From NCBI GenBank assembly GCA_020048595.1, contig JAIFMH010000303.1, positions 1-8,376 on the forward strand: 8,376 bases of DNA, written 5' to 3'. This document shows positions 1-5,907 of the stretch, in pieces. The DNA comes from Bacteroidota bacterium (GTDB lineage: Bacteria; Bacteroidota; Bacteroidia; Bacteroidales; UBA4417). Position 1 is the stretch's first letter. Every line of letters starts with the position of its first letter. The position numbers were made by a program, and so were the translations under genes. The notes under the pieces were generated by a model. That model had not been told where the DNA came from. It ran no database searches and saw only the letters and a list, made by a program, of their open reading frames with translations.

Positions 1-1
1 G

Positions 2-811
2 AAATTATTAAACGACCATGTTGTAGCTTCACTTTTTTTTGAACCGTCAACCCGTACCCGTCTCAGTTTCGAAACTGCTGCCAACCGACTGGGCGCGCGC
101 GTTATTGGATTCAGCGACAGCGGTTCAACCAGTGTAAAAAAAGGAGAAACACTTAAAGATACCATCATTATGGTAAGCGGTTATGCCGACATAATAGTGA
201 TGCGCCATCCGCGTGAAGGAGCCGCCCGCTGGGCAAGTGAAGTTTCTTCAGTTCCGGTAATCAACGCCGGCGATGGAGCTAATCAGCACCCTACACAATG
301 CCTGCTTGATATGTACAGTATCATGCAAACCCAGGGAACGCTTGATAACCTGAACATTGCCTTTATTGGTGACCTGAAATATGGGCGGACAGTACATTCA
401 CTGGTACAGGCCATGTGTAACTTCAATGCGACTTTCCACCTGGTTTCGCCTGAACAGTTGAAACTTCCGAGTTCGAGTAAAATGCATATTAAAAATAATA
501 ACCTGGAATATCACCAATACACTGAACTTGCGGATATAATGCCTATTGCAGATATTGTTTATATGACCCGCATACAACAGGAACGCTTCAGCGATCCACT
601 TGAATATGAAAAAGTTAAAAACAGTTATGTATTGACTAAATCAATGCTCGAAGGATGCAAGCCAAACATGAAAATTCTCCATCCGCTTCCACGCATTAAC
701 GAAATAAGTGAAGATGTGGATGAAACTCCACAGGCATTTTATTTCAAACAAGCTGAAAATGGCGTTTATGTACGCCAGGCTTTACTTGCAGCAATTGCAG
801 GAGTTAAATAA
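2..811 (+). CDS. pyrB: Aspartate carbamoyltransferase catalytic chain, 5'-truncated by window edge
   Basis: Catalytic chain of aspartate carbamoyltransferase, which joins carbamoyl phosphate and L-aspartate to give N-carbamoyl-L-aspartate, the committed step of pyrimidine synthesis in the cytoplasm. The reading frame is open from base 2, giving 269 residues before TAA; by comparison with the E. coli protein about 36 N-terminal residues lie outside the window. An internal ATG at 170 is not the start, because the carbamoyl-phosphate motif FFEPSTRTR (fragment residues 12-20) lies upstream of it. Also visible are SVKKGE (44-49; E. coli Ser80 and Lys84 region), MRHP, the HPTQ motif, GDLKYGRTVHS, TRIQQER and LHPLPR, all matching active-site segments of the family. 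No key residue is missing. pyrI starts 34 bp downstream on the same strand, so the product should form the allosteric c6r6 holoenzyme. Identification is very secure. Confidence 0.97.
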   Translation, partial: KLLNDHVVASLFFEPSTRTRLSFETAANRLGARVIGFSDSGSTSVKKGETLKDTIIMVSGYADIIVMRHPREGAARWASEVSSVPVINAGDGANQHPTQCLLDMYSIMQTQGTLDNLNIAFIGDLKYGRTVHSLVQAMCNFNATFHLVSPEQLKLPSSSKMHIKNNNLEYHQYTELADIMPIADIVYMTRIQQERFSDPLEYEKVKNSYVLTKSMLEGCKPNMKILHPLPRINEISEDVDETPQAFYFKQAENGVYVRQALLAAIAGVK

Positions 812-845
812 ATGATGTCAGAAACAAGGTAAATATTTCACAAAA

Positions 846-1307
846 ATGAATAAAGATCAACGCCATCTGAATGTTACAGCCATTGAAAACGGCACTGTAA
901 TTGACCATATTCCCGCCAATAACGTATTCAAAGTATTGCACATCCTTAACCTGGAAAACAACAAAAACCAGGTACTGTTTGGCGATAACCTCGAAAGCCA
1001 CAAATACGGCAAAAAAGGCATAATAAAGGTCAGCAATACGTATTTTGACGCAAACGAAATCAATAAAATAGCTTTAGTTGCACCAACCGCAACTTTTATT
1101 GGAATTAAAAACTTTGAAGTAGTTTCAAAAAAGCAGGTTGAAGTTCCTGATCAGATCAGGACTATTGTGAAATGCTTTAATCCCAATTGTATTACCAATG
1201 TTGAAAATGTTCCAAGCCTTTTCACTGTAGTGGACAAAGAACAAATGAAATTACTTTGCCATTATTGCGAAAAAATAACAGGAAAAAACAATATCATCTT
1301 CGTATAA
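846..1307 (+). CDS. pyrI: Aspartate carbamoyltransferase regulatory chain
   Basis: Regulatory chain of aspartate carbamoyltransferase; it binds nucleotide effectors (ATP, CTP, UTP in the E. coli enzyme) and bridges the PyrB trimers. The 153 residues equal the usual family length. The N-terminal effector domain carries the signature GTVIDHIPA (residues 16-24). The C-terminal zinc domain has four cysteines, C110, C115, C138 and C141, in the CX4C...CX2C spacing seen in E. coli PyrI, so zinc binding and docking to PyrB should be intact. The ATG at 846 aligns with the E. coli N-terminus; no strong Shine-Dalgarno is present. The gene lies 34 bp after the pyrB stop, consistent with a pyrBI operon. 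The gap holds only a six-codon mini-ORF (812-832) and no attenuator-like hairpin, so any UTP-sensitive attenuation would have to lie upstream of the window. Confidence 0.96.
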   Translation: MNKDQRHLNVTAIENGTVIDHIPANNVFKVLHILNLENNKNQVLFGDNLESHKYGKKGIIKVSNTYFDANEINKIALVAPTATFIGIKNFEVVSKKQVEVPDQIRTIVKCFNPNCITNVENVPSLFTVVDKEQMKLLCHYCEKITGKNNIIFV

Positions 1308-1346
1308 CGCACTAACGTGCTAATTAAAAAACAAATACACATTTGC

Positions 1347-1368
1347 AGGCTGATAAAATTCAGCTTTT
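1347..1368 (+). terminator. Weak hairpin with T run after pyrI
   Basis: A 5-bp perfect stem, GCTGA (1349-1353) with TCAGC (1360-1364), extends to 7 bp with a G-U and an A-U pair and is followed by TTTT. It could end the pyrBI transcript, but the stem is short and lies only 13 bp before the next ATG, so it may instead be part of the leader of the peptidase gene. A smaller 4-bp hairpin (GCAC/GTGC, 1309-1320) sits directly after the pyrI stop. No convincing promoter was found for the peptidase in this 74-bp gap. Confidence 0.3.
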
Positions 1369-1381
1369 CAATACTTAATTA

Positions 1382-2641
1382 ATGAATAAAGTGAAAAAGA
1401 CAATCCTACTTCTTACAGTAAGCATTTTGGGTTCTGCTGCATTTACGCAAACACTCAATAAAGATAAAGGCACCTTCAATACCTACGAACCTGGCTATTT
1501 TCAAAATTCAATTCTGAAAGGCATTGAAGAATTTGAAACGCAAAAGGTTGCACCAAAACAATCAAAAGCATTCAAAGTTGATCCGTCAACATTCCTCATT
1601 CCAACCTCAAAAGAAGAATTTAAATACTACTGGCACAACGAACCTGTTTCACAAGGGAACACCAATACCTGCTGGTCATTTTCAACCACATCGTATCTCG
1701 AATCAGAAGTTTACCGGACAACCGGACAAAAAGTGCGCCTTTCCGAAAACTATACCGTGTATTACGAATATATTGAACGCGCTGAAAACTGGATTAAAAC
1801 CCGCGGAACAATGCATTTCGGCGAAGGCTCCGAAGGAAATGCCGTTACTAAAATATGGAAGAAATATGGAATCGTCCCACTTGAATCCTACAGCGGACTG
1901 AAACCAGGGCAGACTTTTCACAACCATGCTAAAATGTTTGACGAACTAAAAAGCTATGCTGATTTTGTAAAGAAAAATAATATCTGGGACGAGGCAGCAA
2001 TTATCACCAATTTCCGGAGTATTATGGATTACTATATCGGTGAACCACCAACAAAAGTTACAATTAATGGCAAAACAATGTCACCACAGGAATATATGAC
2101 AAACATTCTTAAAATAAATCCGAATGATTATTGTGATGTACTTTCATATATGCAACAACCTTACTGGAAACTGGTGGAATACGAAGTACCTGATAACTGG
2201 TGGCACGATGCAAGTTATTATAATATTCCGCTCGATGATTTTATGGCTGTGCTGAAAAAATCCATAAAAGCTGGCTATACACTTTCAATCGGTGGTGATG
2301 TATCCGAAGCCGGATTCCTTGCTCGTGAAGCCAATGCAGCTGTGATTCCATCCTTCGATATTCCTTCGGCTGCCATCGATGAGAACGCACGGCAATTCCG
2401 TTTCAGCAACGAAACCACTACCGATGATCATGGAATGCATATAGTTGGATTTGTAGAAAAAGATGGAGTAACATGGTTCCTGGTTAAAGATTCAGGCGCA
2501 GGAAGCCGCACCGGCGGAATCGAAAAGAACAAGAATTTTGGTTACTACTTTTTTCACGAAGACTATGTAAAACTGAAGATGATGGATTTCATGGTTCATA
2601 AGGATATGATGAAAGATCTGCTTCCTAAATTCGCAAAGTAG
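1382..2641 (+). CDS. Exported C1-family (papain-fold, bleomycin hydrolase/PepC-like) peptidase
   Basis: Predicted cysteine peptidase of clan CA family C1, closest in layout to the PepC/bleomycin hydrolase aminopeptidases. The 419 residues begin with a Sec signal peptide: basic MNKVKK, a hydrophobic stretch to about residue 20, and probable cleavage near SAA-FTQ. There is no lipobox cysteine, so export to the periplasm is inferred. The oxyanion Gln and nucleophile Cys are Q91 and C97 in QGNTNTCWSF (91-100). The catalytic His is most likely H350 in DHGMHIVGF, which aligns with papain DHAVAAVGY. The third position, Asn in papain (NSWG), is D370 here in VKDSGAG (368-374), and the Trp of NSWG is absent. 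The C-terminal part (386-419) ends in a Lys-rich tail, LPKFAK. The gene appears to be a single-gene unit; its stop codon TAG overlaps the first base of a heptamer repeat array. Substrate is unknown; peptide scavenging or cell-surface protein turnover are possibilities only. Confidence 0.9.
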   Translation: MNKVKKTILLLTVSILGSAAFTQTLNKDKGTFNTYEPGYFQNSILKGIEEFETQKVAPKQSKAFKVDPSTFLIPTSKEEFKYYWHNEPVSQGNTNTCWSFSTTSYLESEVYRTTGQKVRLSENYTVYYEYIERAENWIKTRGTMHFGEGSEGNAVTKIWKKYGIVPLESYSGLKPGQTFHNHAKMFDELKSYADFVKKNNIWDEAAIITNFRSIMDYYIGEPPTKVTINGKTMSPQEYMTNILKINPNDYCDVLSYMQQPYWKLVEYEVPDNWWHDASYYNIPLDDFMAVLKKSIKAGYTLSIGGDVSEAGFLAREANAAVIPSFDIPSAAIDENARQFRFSNETTTDDHGMHIVGFVEKDGVTWFLVKDSGAGSRTGGIEKNKNFGYYFFHEDYVKLKMMDFMVHKDMMKDLLPKFAK

Positions 2642-2675
2642 GATTTAGGGATTGGGATTTAGGGATTAGTGACTA
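2641..2675. repeat. G-rich 7-bp-period tandem array after the peptidase gene
   Basis: Starting at the last base of the peptidase stop codon, the 13-mer GGATTTAGGGATT occurs twice (2641-2653 and 2655-2667), a period of 14 made of two related heptamers (GGATTTA and GGGATTG/A). A fifth, degenerate unit runs to 2675. The G runs resemble telomere-type repeats. A C-rich array of the same period and opposite sense lies at 2742-2776, so the two can be read as imperfect inverted arms around a promoter-like spacer. Confidence 0.7.
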
Positions 2676-2685
2676 TAATCCAAAA

Positions 2686-2716
2686 TTTGTTTTACAGGTT
2701 ACATGTTTTACCTTTA
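2686..2716 (+). promoter_or_regulatory. Bacteroidota-type promoter for the AlbA_2 gene
   Basis: TTTG at 2686-2689, a 19-bp spacer, and TACCTTTA at 2709-2716 match the Bacteroidota promoter (TTTG, N17-23, TAnnTTTG) except for the last base. Transcription would start near 2723, giving a leader of about 57 nt before the ATG at 2780. That leader would contain the whole C-rich heptamer array. Confidence 0.5.
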
Positions 2717-2741
2717 CAGCCAAAAGCTACAATTTATTGCT

Positions 2742-2776
2742 CCCCTAACCCCTAAAACCTAACGCCTAAAACCTCC
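2742..2776. repeat. C-rich 7-bp-period tandem array before the AlbA_2 gene
   Basis: Five successive heptamers of the form NNCCTAA fill 2742-2776: two identical CCCCTAA units, then three degenerate ones, the last altered to AACCTCC. CCTAAAACCT recurs with a period of 14 (2751 and 2765). The array stops three bases before the ATG at 2780. Read on the minus strand it is G-rich and related to the array at 2641-2675. Confidence 0.7.
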
Positions 2777-2779
2777 AAC

Positions 2780-3508
2780 ATGCAGCAGCACTCACGCATT
2801 ACACACGAAGCCGAACCAAACGAAGGTTATATCCGGAAACTGATCGCCGAGGGCGAGCATCAGCAACTTGATTTCAAATTCGGAATTAACGATTCACGTA
2901 AAATCGCACGTACACTTGCCGCTTTTGCCAACACCGATGGAGGAAGGCTGCTGATCGGAGTGAAAGATAACGGGTCCATTGCAGGCGTTCGTTCCGAAGA
3001 AGAATTTTATATGGTGCAGGCAGCCTCCGAAATGTATACGCGACCGGTTGTTCCGTTTGAAGTTAAAGAATGGACTGTTAACCAAAAGCGAGTTCTCGAA
3101 ATTATTGTTCCTGCAATAAAAGGCACATTGCATTCGGCTCCGGTTGAGAAAGAGGATTACCTCATTTATATTCGTGTAAAAGATGAAAATTATCCGGTAA
3201 ACAGTGTCTGGTTGAAAGCGTACAAATGGAAAAATCTTAAAACCGGTACATTTATCAAGTTCACCGAAAGTGAAAAACTACTCCTCACTTACCTGGAAAC
3301 AGAAGCTACCATCACCCAGTCGAAATATTGTAAACTGGCTAAAATCAACAGTAAGACAGCTGAAAATATTATCGCTGGATTTGTTGCAATAGGCATGATA
3401 AGCATAGTATTCACAAAACATGGAGTAGTTTATAAATTAAGCGACAGGTATACAAATCTCAGTCCTGATCAGCGGTTGAAAGAAATTTCCTCACACGTTT
3501 CGAAATAG
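2780..3508 (+). CDS. AlbA_2 (Schlafen-type, divergent AAA-4) domain protein with C-terminal winged-helix-like region
   Basis: Protein of 242 residues with an AlbA_2 domain (PF04326-type, often labelled ATP-binding or putative DNA-binding) at about 17-135. The signatures are HQQLDFKFGIND (27-38), where E/D-F-K is typical, and AFANTDGGRLLIGVKDNG (48-65), the most conserved block of the family. Residues about 163-222 look like a winged-helix domain: an ESEKLLLTYL helix, a second helix around TQSKYCKLAKI, a probable recognition helix SKTAENIIAGFVAIG, then a short beta hairpin ending in VVYKLSD. The layout suggests a nucleic-acid-binding or regulatory role, but the biochemical function of these bacterial proteins is not established and none is assigned here. 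It is preceded by its own candidate promoter and has no partner gene in the same transcription unit. The ATG lacks a Shine-Dalgarno. Confidence 0.82.
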   Translation: MQQHSRITHEAEPNEGYIRKLIAEGEHQQLDFKFGINDSRKIARTLAAFANTDGGRLLIGVKDNGSIAGVRSEEEFYMVQAASEMYTRPVVPFEVKEWTVNQKRVLEIIVPAIKGTLHSAPVEKEDYLIYIRVKDENYPVNSVWLKAYKWKNLKTGTFIKFTESEKLLLTYLETEATITQSKYCKLAKINSKTAENIIAGFVAIGMISIVFTKHGVVYKLSDRYTNLSPDQRLKEISSHVSK

Positions 3509-3544
3509 ATCAGTCCATCTTAAAATTCAGAATTGAAGATCACA

Positions 3545-3579
3545 TTCGTCAGTATATTAAAATATCTCCTATAGCTTTG
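3545..3579 (+). promoter_or_regulatory. Candidate promoter for yaaA-dgkA
   Basis: TAGCTTTG at 3572-3579 is a perfect match to the Bacteroidota -7 element TAnnTTTG. The -33 element is weaker: TTCG at 3545-3548, 23 bp away. A start near 3586 would give a leader of about 47 nt before the yaaA ATG. The same 124-bp gap contains a small AT-rich hairpin (ATCTT 3517-3521 with AAGAT 3536-3540) without a T tail, a poor terminator for the preceding gene. No OxyR- or PerR-type operator was recognised. Confidence 0.45.
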
Positions 3580-3632
3580 TCGCCTTTCGCTCCTCTTTTT
3601 TGTAACACAATAAATTTATCCATCTTCAGAAT

Positions 3633-4388
3633 ATGATAGCAATTCTCTCGCCGGCAAAATCGCTCAATTTTGAGAGCAATGCTCCTACCAGTATCAGCTA
3701 TACGCCACATTTTCTGAAAGAGGCTGATTACCTGGCCAGCAAGTTGGGTAAACTCAATTCATCGAAACTTGGAGCATTGTTGGATATTTCGCCTAAACTG
3801 GCCCACTTAAATGCTGAACGCTATGCCTCCTGGAAAACAGCTCAGTTAAAGCAAGCAATTTTCGCATACAATGGCGACGTTTACGATGGTTTGGATGCAT
3901 ATTCATTATCCAGCCAGGAAATTGAATTTGCCCAAAATCACCTCCGCATTATTTCAGGTTTATACGGTTTATTGCAGCCACTCGATTTAATAAAACCTTA
4001 TCGGATTGATATGGGAACTTCCTTTGCAACACCCAAAGGTGAAACTCTTTATAAATACTGGGGCGACAAAATCACTGACCAGCTTAAGAAGTATCTGAAG
4101 GAATCAGAAAGCAATGTTCTTATCAACCTTGCTTCGCAGGAATATTTCGCCTCGGTTAACACTAAAAAACTGAAAGCCAGGATTATTACACCTTCTTTTA
4201 AGGATAGAAGCAACGATAAATATATTATGATTTCATTCTTTGCAAAAAGAGCCCGTGGCATGATGAGCCGGTTTATAATTCAGAATGAAATTACCGATCC
4301 TGAAATGCTGGTTGGTTTCGATGCAGGAGGGTATAATTTCAATCATGAACTTTCAAAAGGAGATAACTGGGTTTTCACAAGAGGATAA
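3633..4388 (+). CDS. yaaA: Peroxide stress protein YaaA (UPF0246/DUF328 family)
   Basis: Full-length YaaA family protein, 251 residues against 258 in E. coli. In E. coli YaaA is induced by OxyR and limits intracellular unincorporated iron, so protecting DNA and proteins from Fenton damage during peroxide stress; the molecular mechanism is not fully settled. Family blocks seen in order are SPAKSLNF (6-13), FAYNGDVYDGL (77-87), ISGLYGLLQPLDLIKPYR (107-124), MGTSFA (127-132), INLASQEYF (164-172) and FFAKRARGMMSRF (202-214), ending in DNWVFTRG. The product is cytoplasmic, with no signal or membrane segment. The ATG gives the canonical MIAILSPAKS N-terminus. dgkA begins 39 bp downstream (or directly at the stop codon if its TTG is used), so the two are probably co-transcribed. 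Identification is secure; peroxide induction in this organism is inferred. Confidence 0.96.
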   Translation: MIAILSPAKSLNFESNAPTSISYTPHFLKEADYLASKLGKLNSSKLGALLDISPKLAHLNAERYASWKTAQLKQAIFAYNGDVYDGLDAYSLSSQEIEFAQNHLRIISGLYGLLQPLDLIKPYRIDMGTSFATPKGETLYKYWGDKITDQLKKYLKESESNVLINLASQEYFASVNTKKLKARIITPSFKDRSNDKYIMISFFAKRARGMMSRFIIQNEITDPEMLVGFDAGGYNFNHELSKGDNWVFTRG

Positions 4389-4427
4389 TTGCCATATGTT
4401 AAAAATAATTTTAAAATATTCATACCT

Positions 4428-4790
4428 GTGAGAAAGTTAATAAAGAGTTTCTCGAATGCTATCAATGGCATAGCATTACTTTTTAAAAGTCAGCTGAATG
4501 CCCGAATTGAATTGATTATCGCCGGCATTGTAATTTTTGCCGGGTTTTTATTCAGAATCAGCAATCACGAATGGCTAACTATTTTGCTTTGTATCGCGCT
4601 GGTATTAGCTTTGGAAGGGATTAACACATCAATTGAAATATTTGCCAACAAGCTTCACCCCAACTTTGATAAAGAGATTGGAAAAGCCAAAGACGTAGCT
4701 GCCGGAGCAGTTCTGATTGCTGCTATTTTTGCTTCTGTCATCGGATTTATTATTTTTGTGCCTCGTTTACTGGATTTATTTAAACTGTAA
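4428..4790 (+). CDS. dgkA: DgkA-family membrane kinase (diacylglycerol or undecaprenol kinase)
   Basis: Small integral membrane kinase of the prokaryotic DgkA family, which phosphorylates diacylglycerol (phosphatidic acid recycling) or, in Gram-positive relatives, undecaprenol. From the GTG at 4428 the product has 120 residues, close to the 122 of E. coli DgkA, with E28 at the same position. No in-frame ATG exists; the only upstream alternative is TTG at 4389, abutting the yaaA stop and adding 13 residues. There is an amphipathic N-terminus and three membrane segments (about 27-43, 49-66, 90-111). Catalytic and metal-site residues are E28, E63, N66, E70, K88 and D89, corresponding to E. coli E28, E69, N72, E76, K94 and D95. 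The block AKDVAAGAVL resembles undecaprenol kinases more than E. coli DgkA, so the lipid substrate is uncertain. It probably shares the yaaA transcript. Confidence 0.9.
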   Translation: MRKLIKSFSNAINGIALLFKSQLNARIELIIAGIVIFAGFLFRISNHEWLTILLCIALVLALEGINTSIEIFANKLHPNFDKEIGKAKDVAAGAVLIAAIFASVIGFIIFVPRLLDLFKL

Positions 4791-4813
4791 GTCTGATATA
4801 ATCTGAAAGTTGA

Positions 4814-4841
4814 AAATGGGAAATGGGAAAACAGAAAATAG
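4814..4841. repeat. Purine-rich 7-bp-period array after dgkA
   Basis: Four in-register heptamers follow the dgkA gene: AAATGGG twice (4814-4827), then AAAACAG and AAAATAG (4828-4841). The last unit is the reverse complement of the CTATTTT heptamer found at 4857-4863 and repeated at 5908-5928. It forms the left arm of an inverted pair with the pyrimidine-rich array at 4857-4920. Confidence 0.6.
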
Positions 4842-4868
4842 TTTGGATAGACTTCACTATTTTCTTTT
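4833..4868 (+). terminator. Possible terminator after dgkA: 10-bp inverted repeat and T run
   Basis: AGAAAATAGT (4833-4842) is the perfect reverse complement of ACTATTTTCT (4856-4865), with a 13-nt loop and further T residues to 4868. The form is that of an intrinsic terminator for yaaA-dgkA, but the stem has only two G-C pairs and both arms are units of the heptamer arrays, so the inverted repeat may be a by-product of the repeats. Confidence 0.4.
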
Positions 4869-4920
4869 AACTATTAACCATTTTTCTATATACCATTTAC
4901 CAATAACAATTAACTAAATC
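4857..4920. repeat. Pyrimidine-rich degenerate heptamer array before the sugar kinase gene
   Basis: Nine degenerate heptamers, mostly of the form C(T/C)ATTTT or C(T/C)ATTAA, run from 4857 to 4920, with a single extra T at 4885 breaking the register once. Clear units are CTATTTT (4857), CTATTAA (4871), CCATTTT (4878) and CCATTTA (4893). The register continues to the base just before the start region of the kinase gene (CAATATG, 4921-4927). No convincing promoter was found here; TTTG at 4842-4845 with TAACTATT at 4868-4875 is the best and is poor. Confidence 0.5.
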
Positions 4921-4924
4921 CAAT

Positions 4925-5770
4925 ATGATACTTATCGCTGACGGAGGTTCAACCAAAACAGACTGGCGCCTGATAAAAGAAGGAAGAGAATATAAACAGA
5001 TTCAGACATCAGGCTTTAATCCATACCTCGTTGGAAGCGATGAAATAGAAGAAATTCTATGGAAAGAACTCCAGCCTTATATTGATAATAATGAAGTTGT
5101 AGCAGTTTACTATTATGGTGCCGGATGTTCAACTCCTGTTAAGAATATGATAGTAGAAAATGCATTTGAAAAGGTTTTCACGAATGCTAAACTTTATATT
5201 AGCCATGATTTATTAGCAGCAGCACATGCTTTATGCGGCGATGAAGAAGGCATAGCCGCAATACTTGGAACAGGTTCAAACTCCTGTTATTATGATGGCA
5301 AAAACATTACGGAAGGAATTTTCTCACTTGGATATTTTTTTGGAGATGAAGGTAGCGGAGCATACCTTGGCAAACAACTTTTAATAGCTTACCTGCACAA
5401 AGAATTGCCGGAAGAAATTGATGCAAAGTTCAGGGAGAAGTATGCGTTAAGTAACGAAAACATTCTCGACGCTGTGTATACAAAACCTGCACCTAGTCGT
5501 TTTCTTGCCTCCTTCAGTAACTTTATTAACGACAACCGCGATCATCCATACATGTATAATCTGATAACCGAAGCTTTCAGGGGATTTTACAAATACCAGG
5601 TATGCTGCTACTCAAAGCACAAGGATGTTCCTGTGCATTTTGTAGGCTCAGTAGCTTTTCATTACAGAGATATTCTTACCAAAGTAGGTCTGGAATTCGG
5701 CATAAATACAGGAAAATTTATACAGGCACCAATTGACGGGCTGGTGGAATACCACCACGAAAACCAGTAA
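4925..5770 (+). CDS. N-acetylglucosamine kinase-like protein (BadF/BadG/BcrA/BcrD ATPase fold)
   Basis: Cytoplasmic ATP-dependent kinase of the ASKHA fold, 281 residues, matching the short form common in Bacteroidota that is usually annotated as N-acetylglucosamine kinase. Visible motifs are phosphate-1 DGGSTKTDW (6-14), D95 in SHDLLAAA as the probable catalytic base, phosphate-2 ILGTGSNSC (113-121), GDEGSGAYLG (140-149) for the sugar/phosphate site, and adenosine-type FVGSVAFHY (239-247). It would phosphorylate amino sugars salvaged from peptidoglycan or host/environmental glycans, but the exact substrate (GlcNAc, glucosamine or another sugar) cannot be read from sequence. The ATG at 4925 places the phosphate-1 loop at the very N-terminus, as expected. 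It stands alone: no N-acetylglucosamine-6-phosphate deacetylase, transporter or MurQ is in view. It converges on msrB. Confidence 0.88.
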   Translation: MILIADGGSTKTDWRLIKEGREYKQIQTSGFNPYLVGSDEIEEILWKELQPYIDNNEVVAVYYYGAGCSTPVKNMIVENAFEKVFTNAKLYISHDLLAAAHALCGDEEGIAAILGTGSNSCYYDGKNITEGIFSLGYFFGDEGSGAYLGKQLLIAYLHKELPEEIDAKFREKYALSNENILDAVYTKPAPSRFLASFSNFINDNRDHPYMYNLITEAFRGFYKYQVCCYSKHKDVPVHFVGSVAFHYRDILTKVGLEFGINTGKFIQAPIDGLVEYHHENQ

Positions 5771-5804
5771 ATTCATCTTAACTCAATCAAACAAGCAAGA
5801 TTTT

Positions 5805-5879
5805 AACCACATAAGGCACAAAAGAAAACTAACATTTCTTTTGTGCCTTTTGTCTTTCCCTTTTGATACTTTTGTGGTT
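5805..5879. repeat. Large nested palindrome between convergent kinase and msrB genes
   Basis: AAGGCACAAAAGAAA (5813-5827) is the perfect 15-bp reverse complement of 5835-5849, with a 7-nt loop (5828-5834). An outer pair, AACCACA (5805-5811) and TGTGGTT (5873-5879), encloses it. The right arm continues as degenerate copies of a unit beginning CTTTTG (starts near 5838, 5847, 5860 and 5869). The inner hairpin could serve as a transcription terminator for either convergent gene, although neither side has a long T tail. The form resembles a dispersed intergenic palindrome rather than a simple terminator. Confidence 0.75.
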
Positions 5880-5907
5880 CACACTAAAAAGCAAATATCA
5901 ACTTCCA

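Noticed and set aside
1524..1901. 125-codon plus-strand open frame inside the peptidase gene
   Set aside because: It is an alternative-frame shadow of the peptidase coding region, rich in Lys, Asn and His with no domain-like pattern.
2641..2776. CRISPR or attachment-site reading of the repeats
   Set aside because: Units are 7-14 bp with no unique spacers of regular length, and no cas gene, integrase or tRNA is nearby.
5840..5874. TTTG-N23-TACTTTTG, a promoter-like match pointing antisense into msrB
   Set aside because: Both boxes are units of the CTTTTG-rich right arm of the palindrome, where such words recur by repetition. There is no gene on that strand for it to serve.
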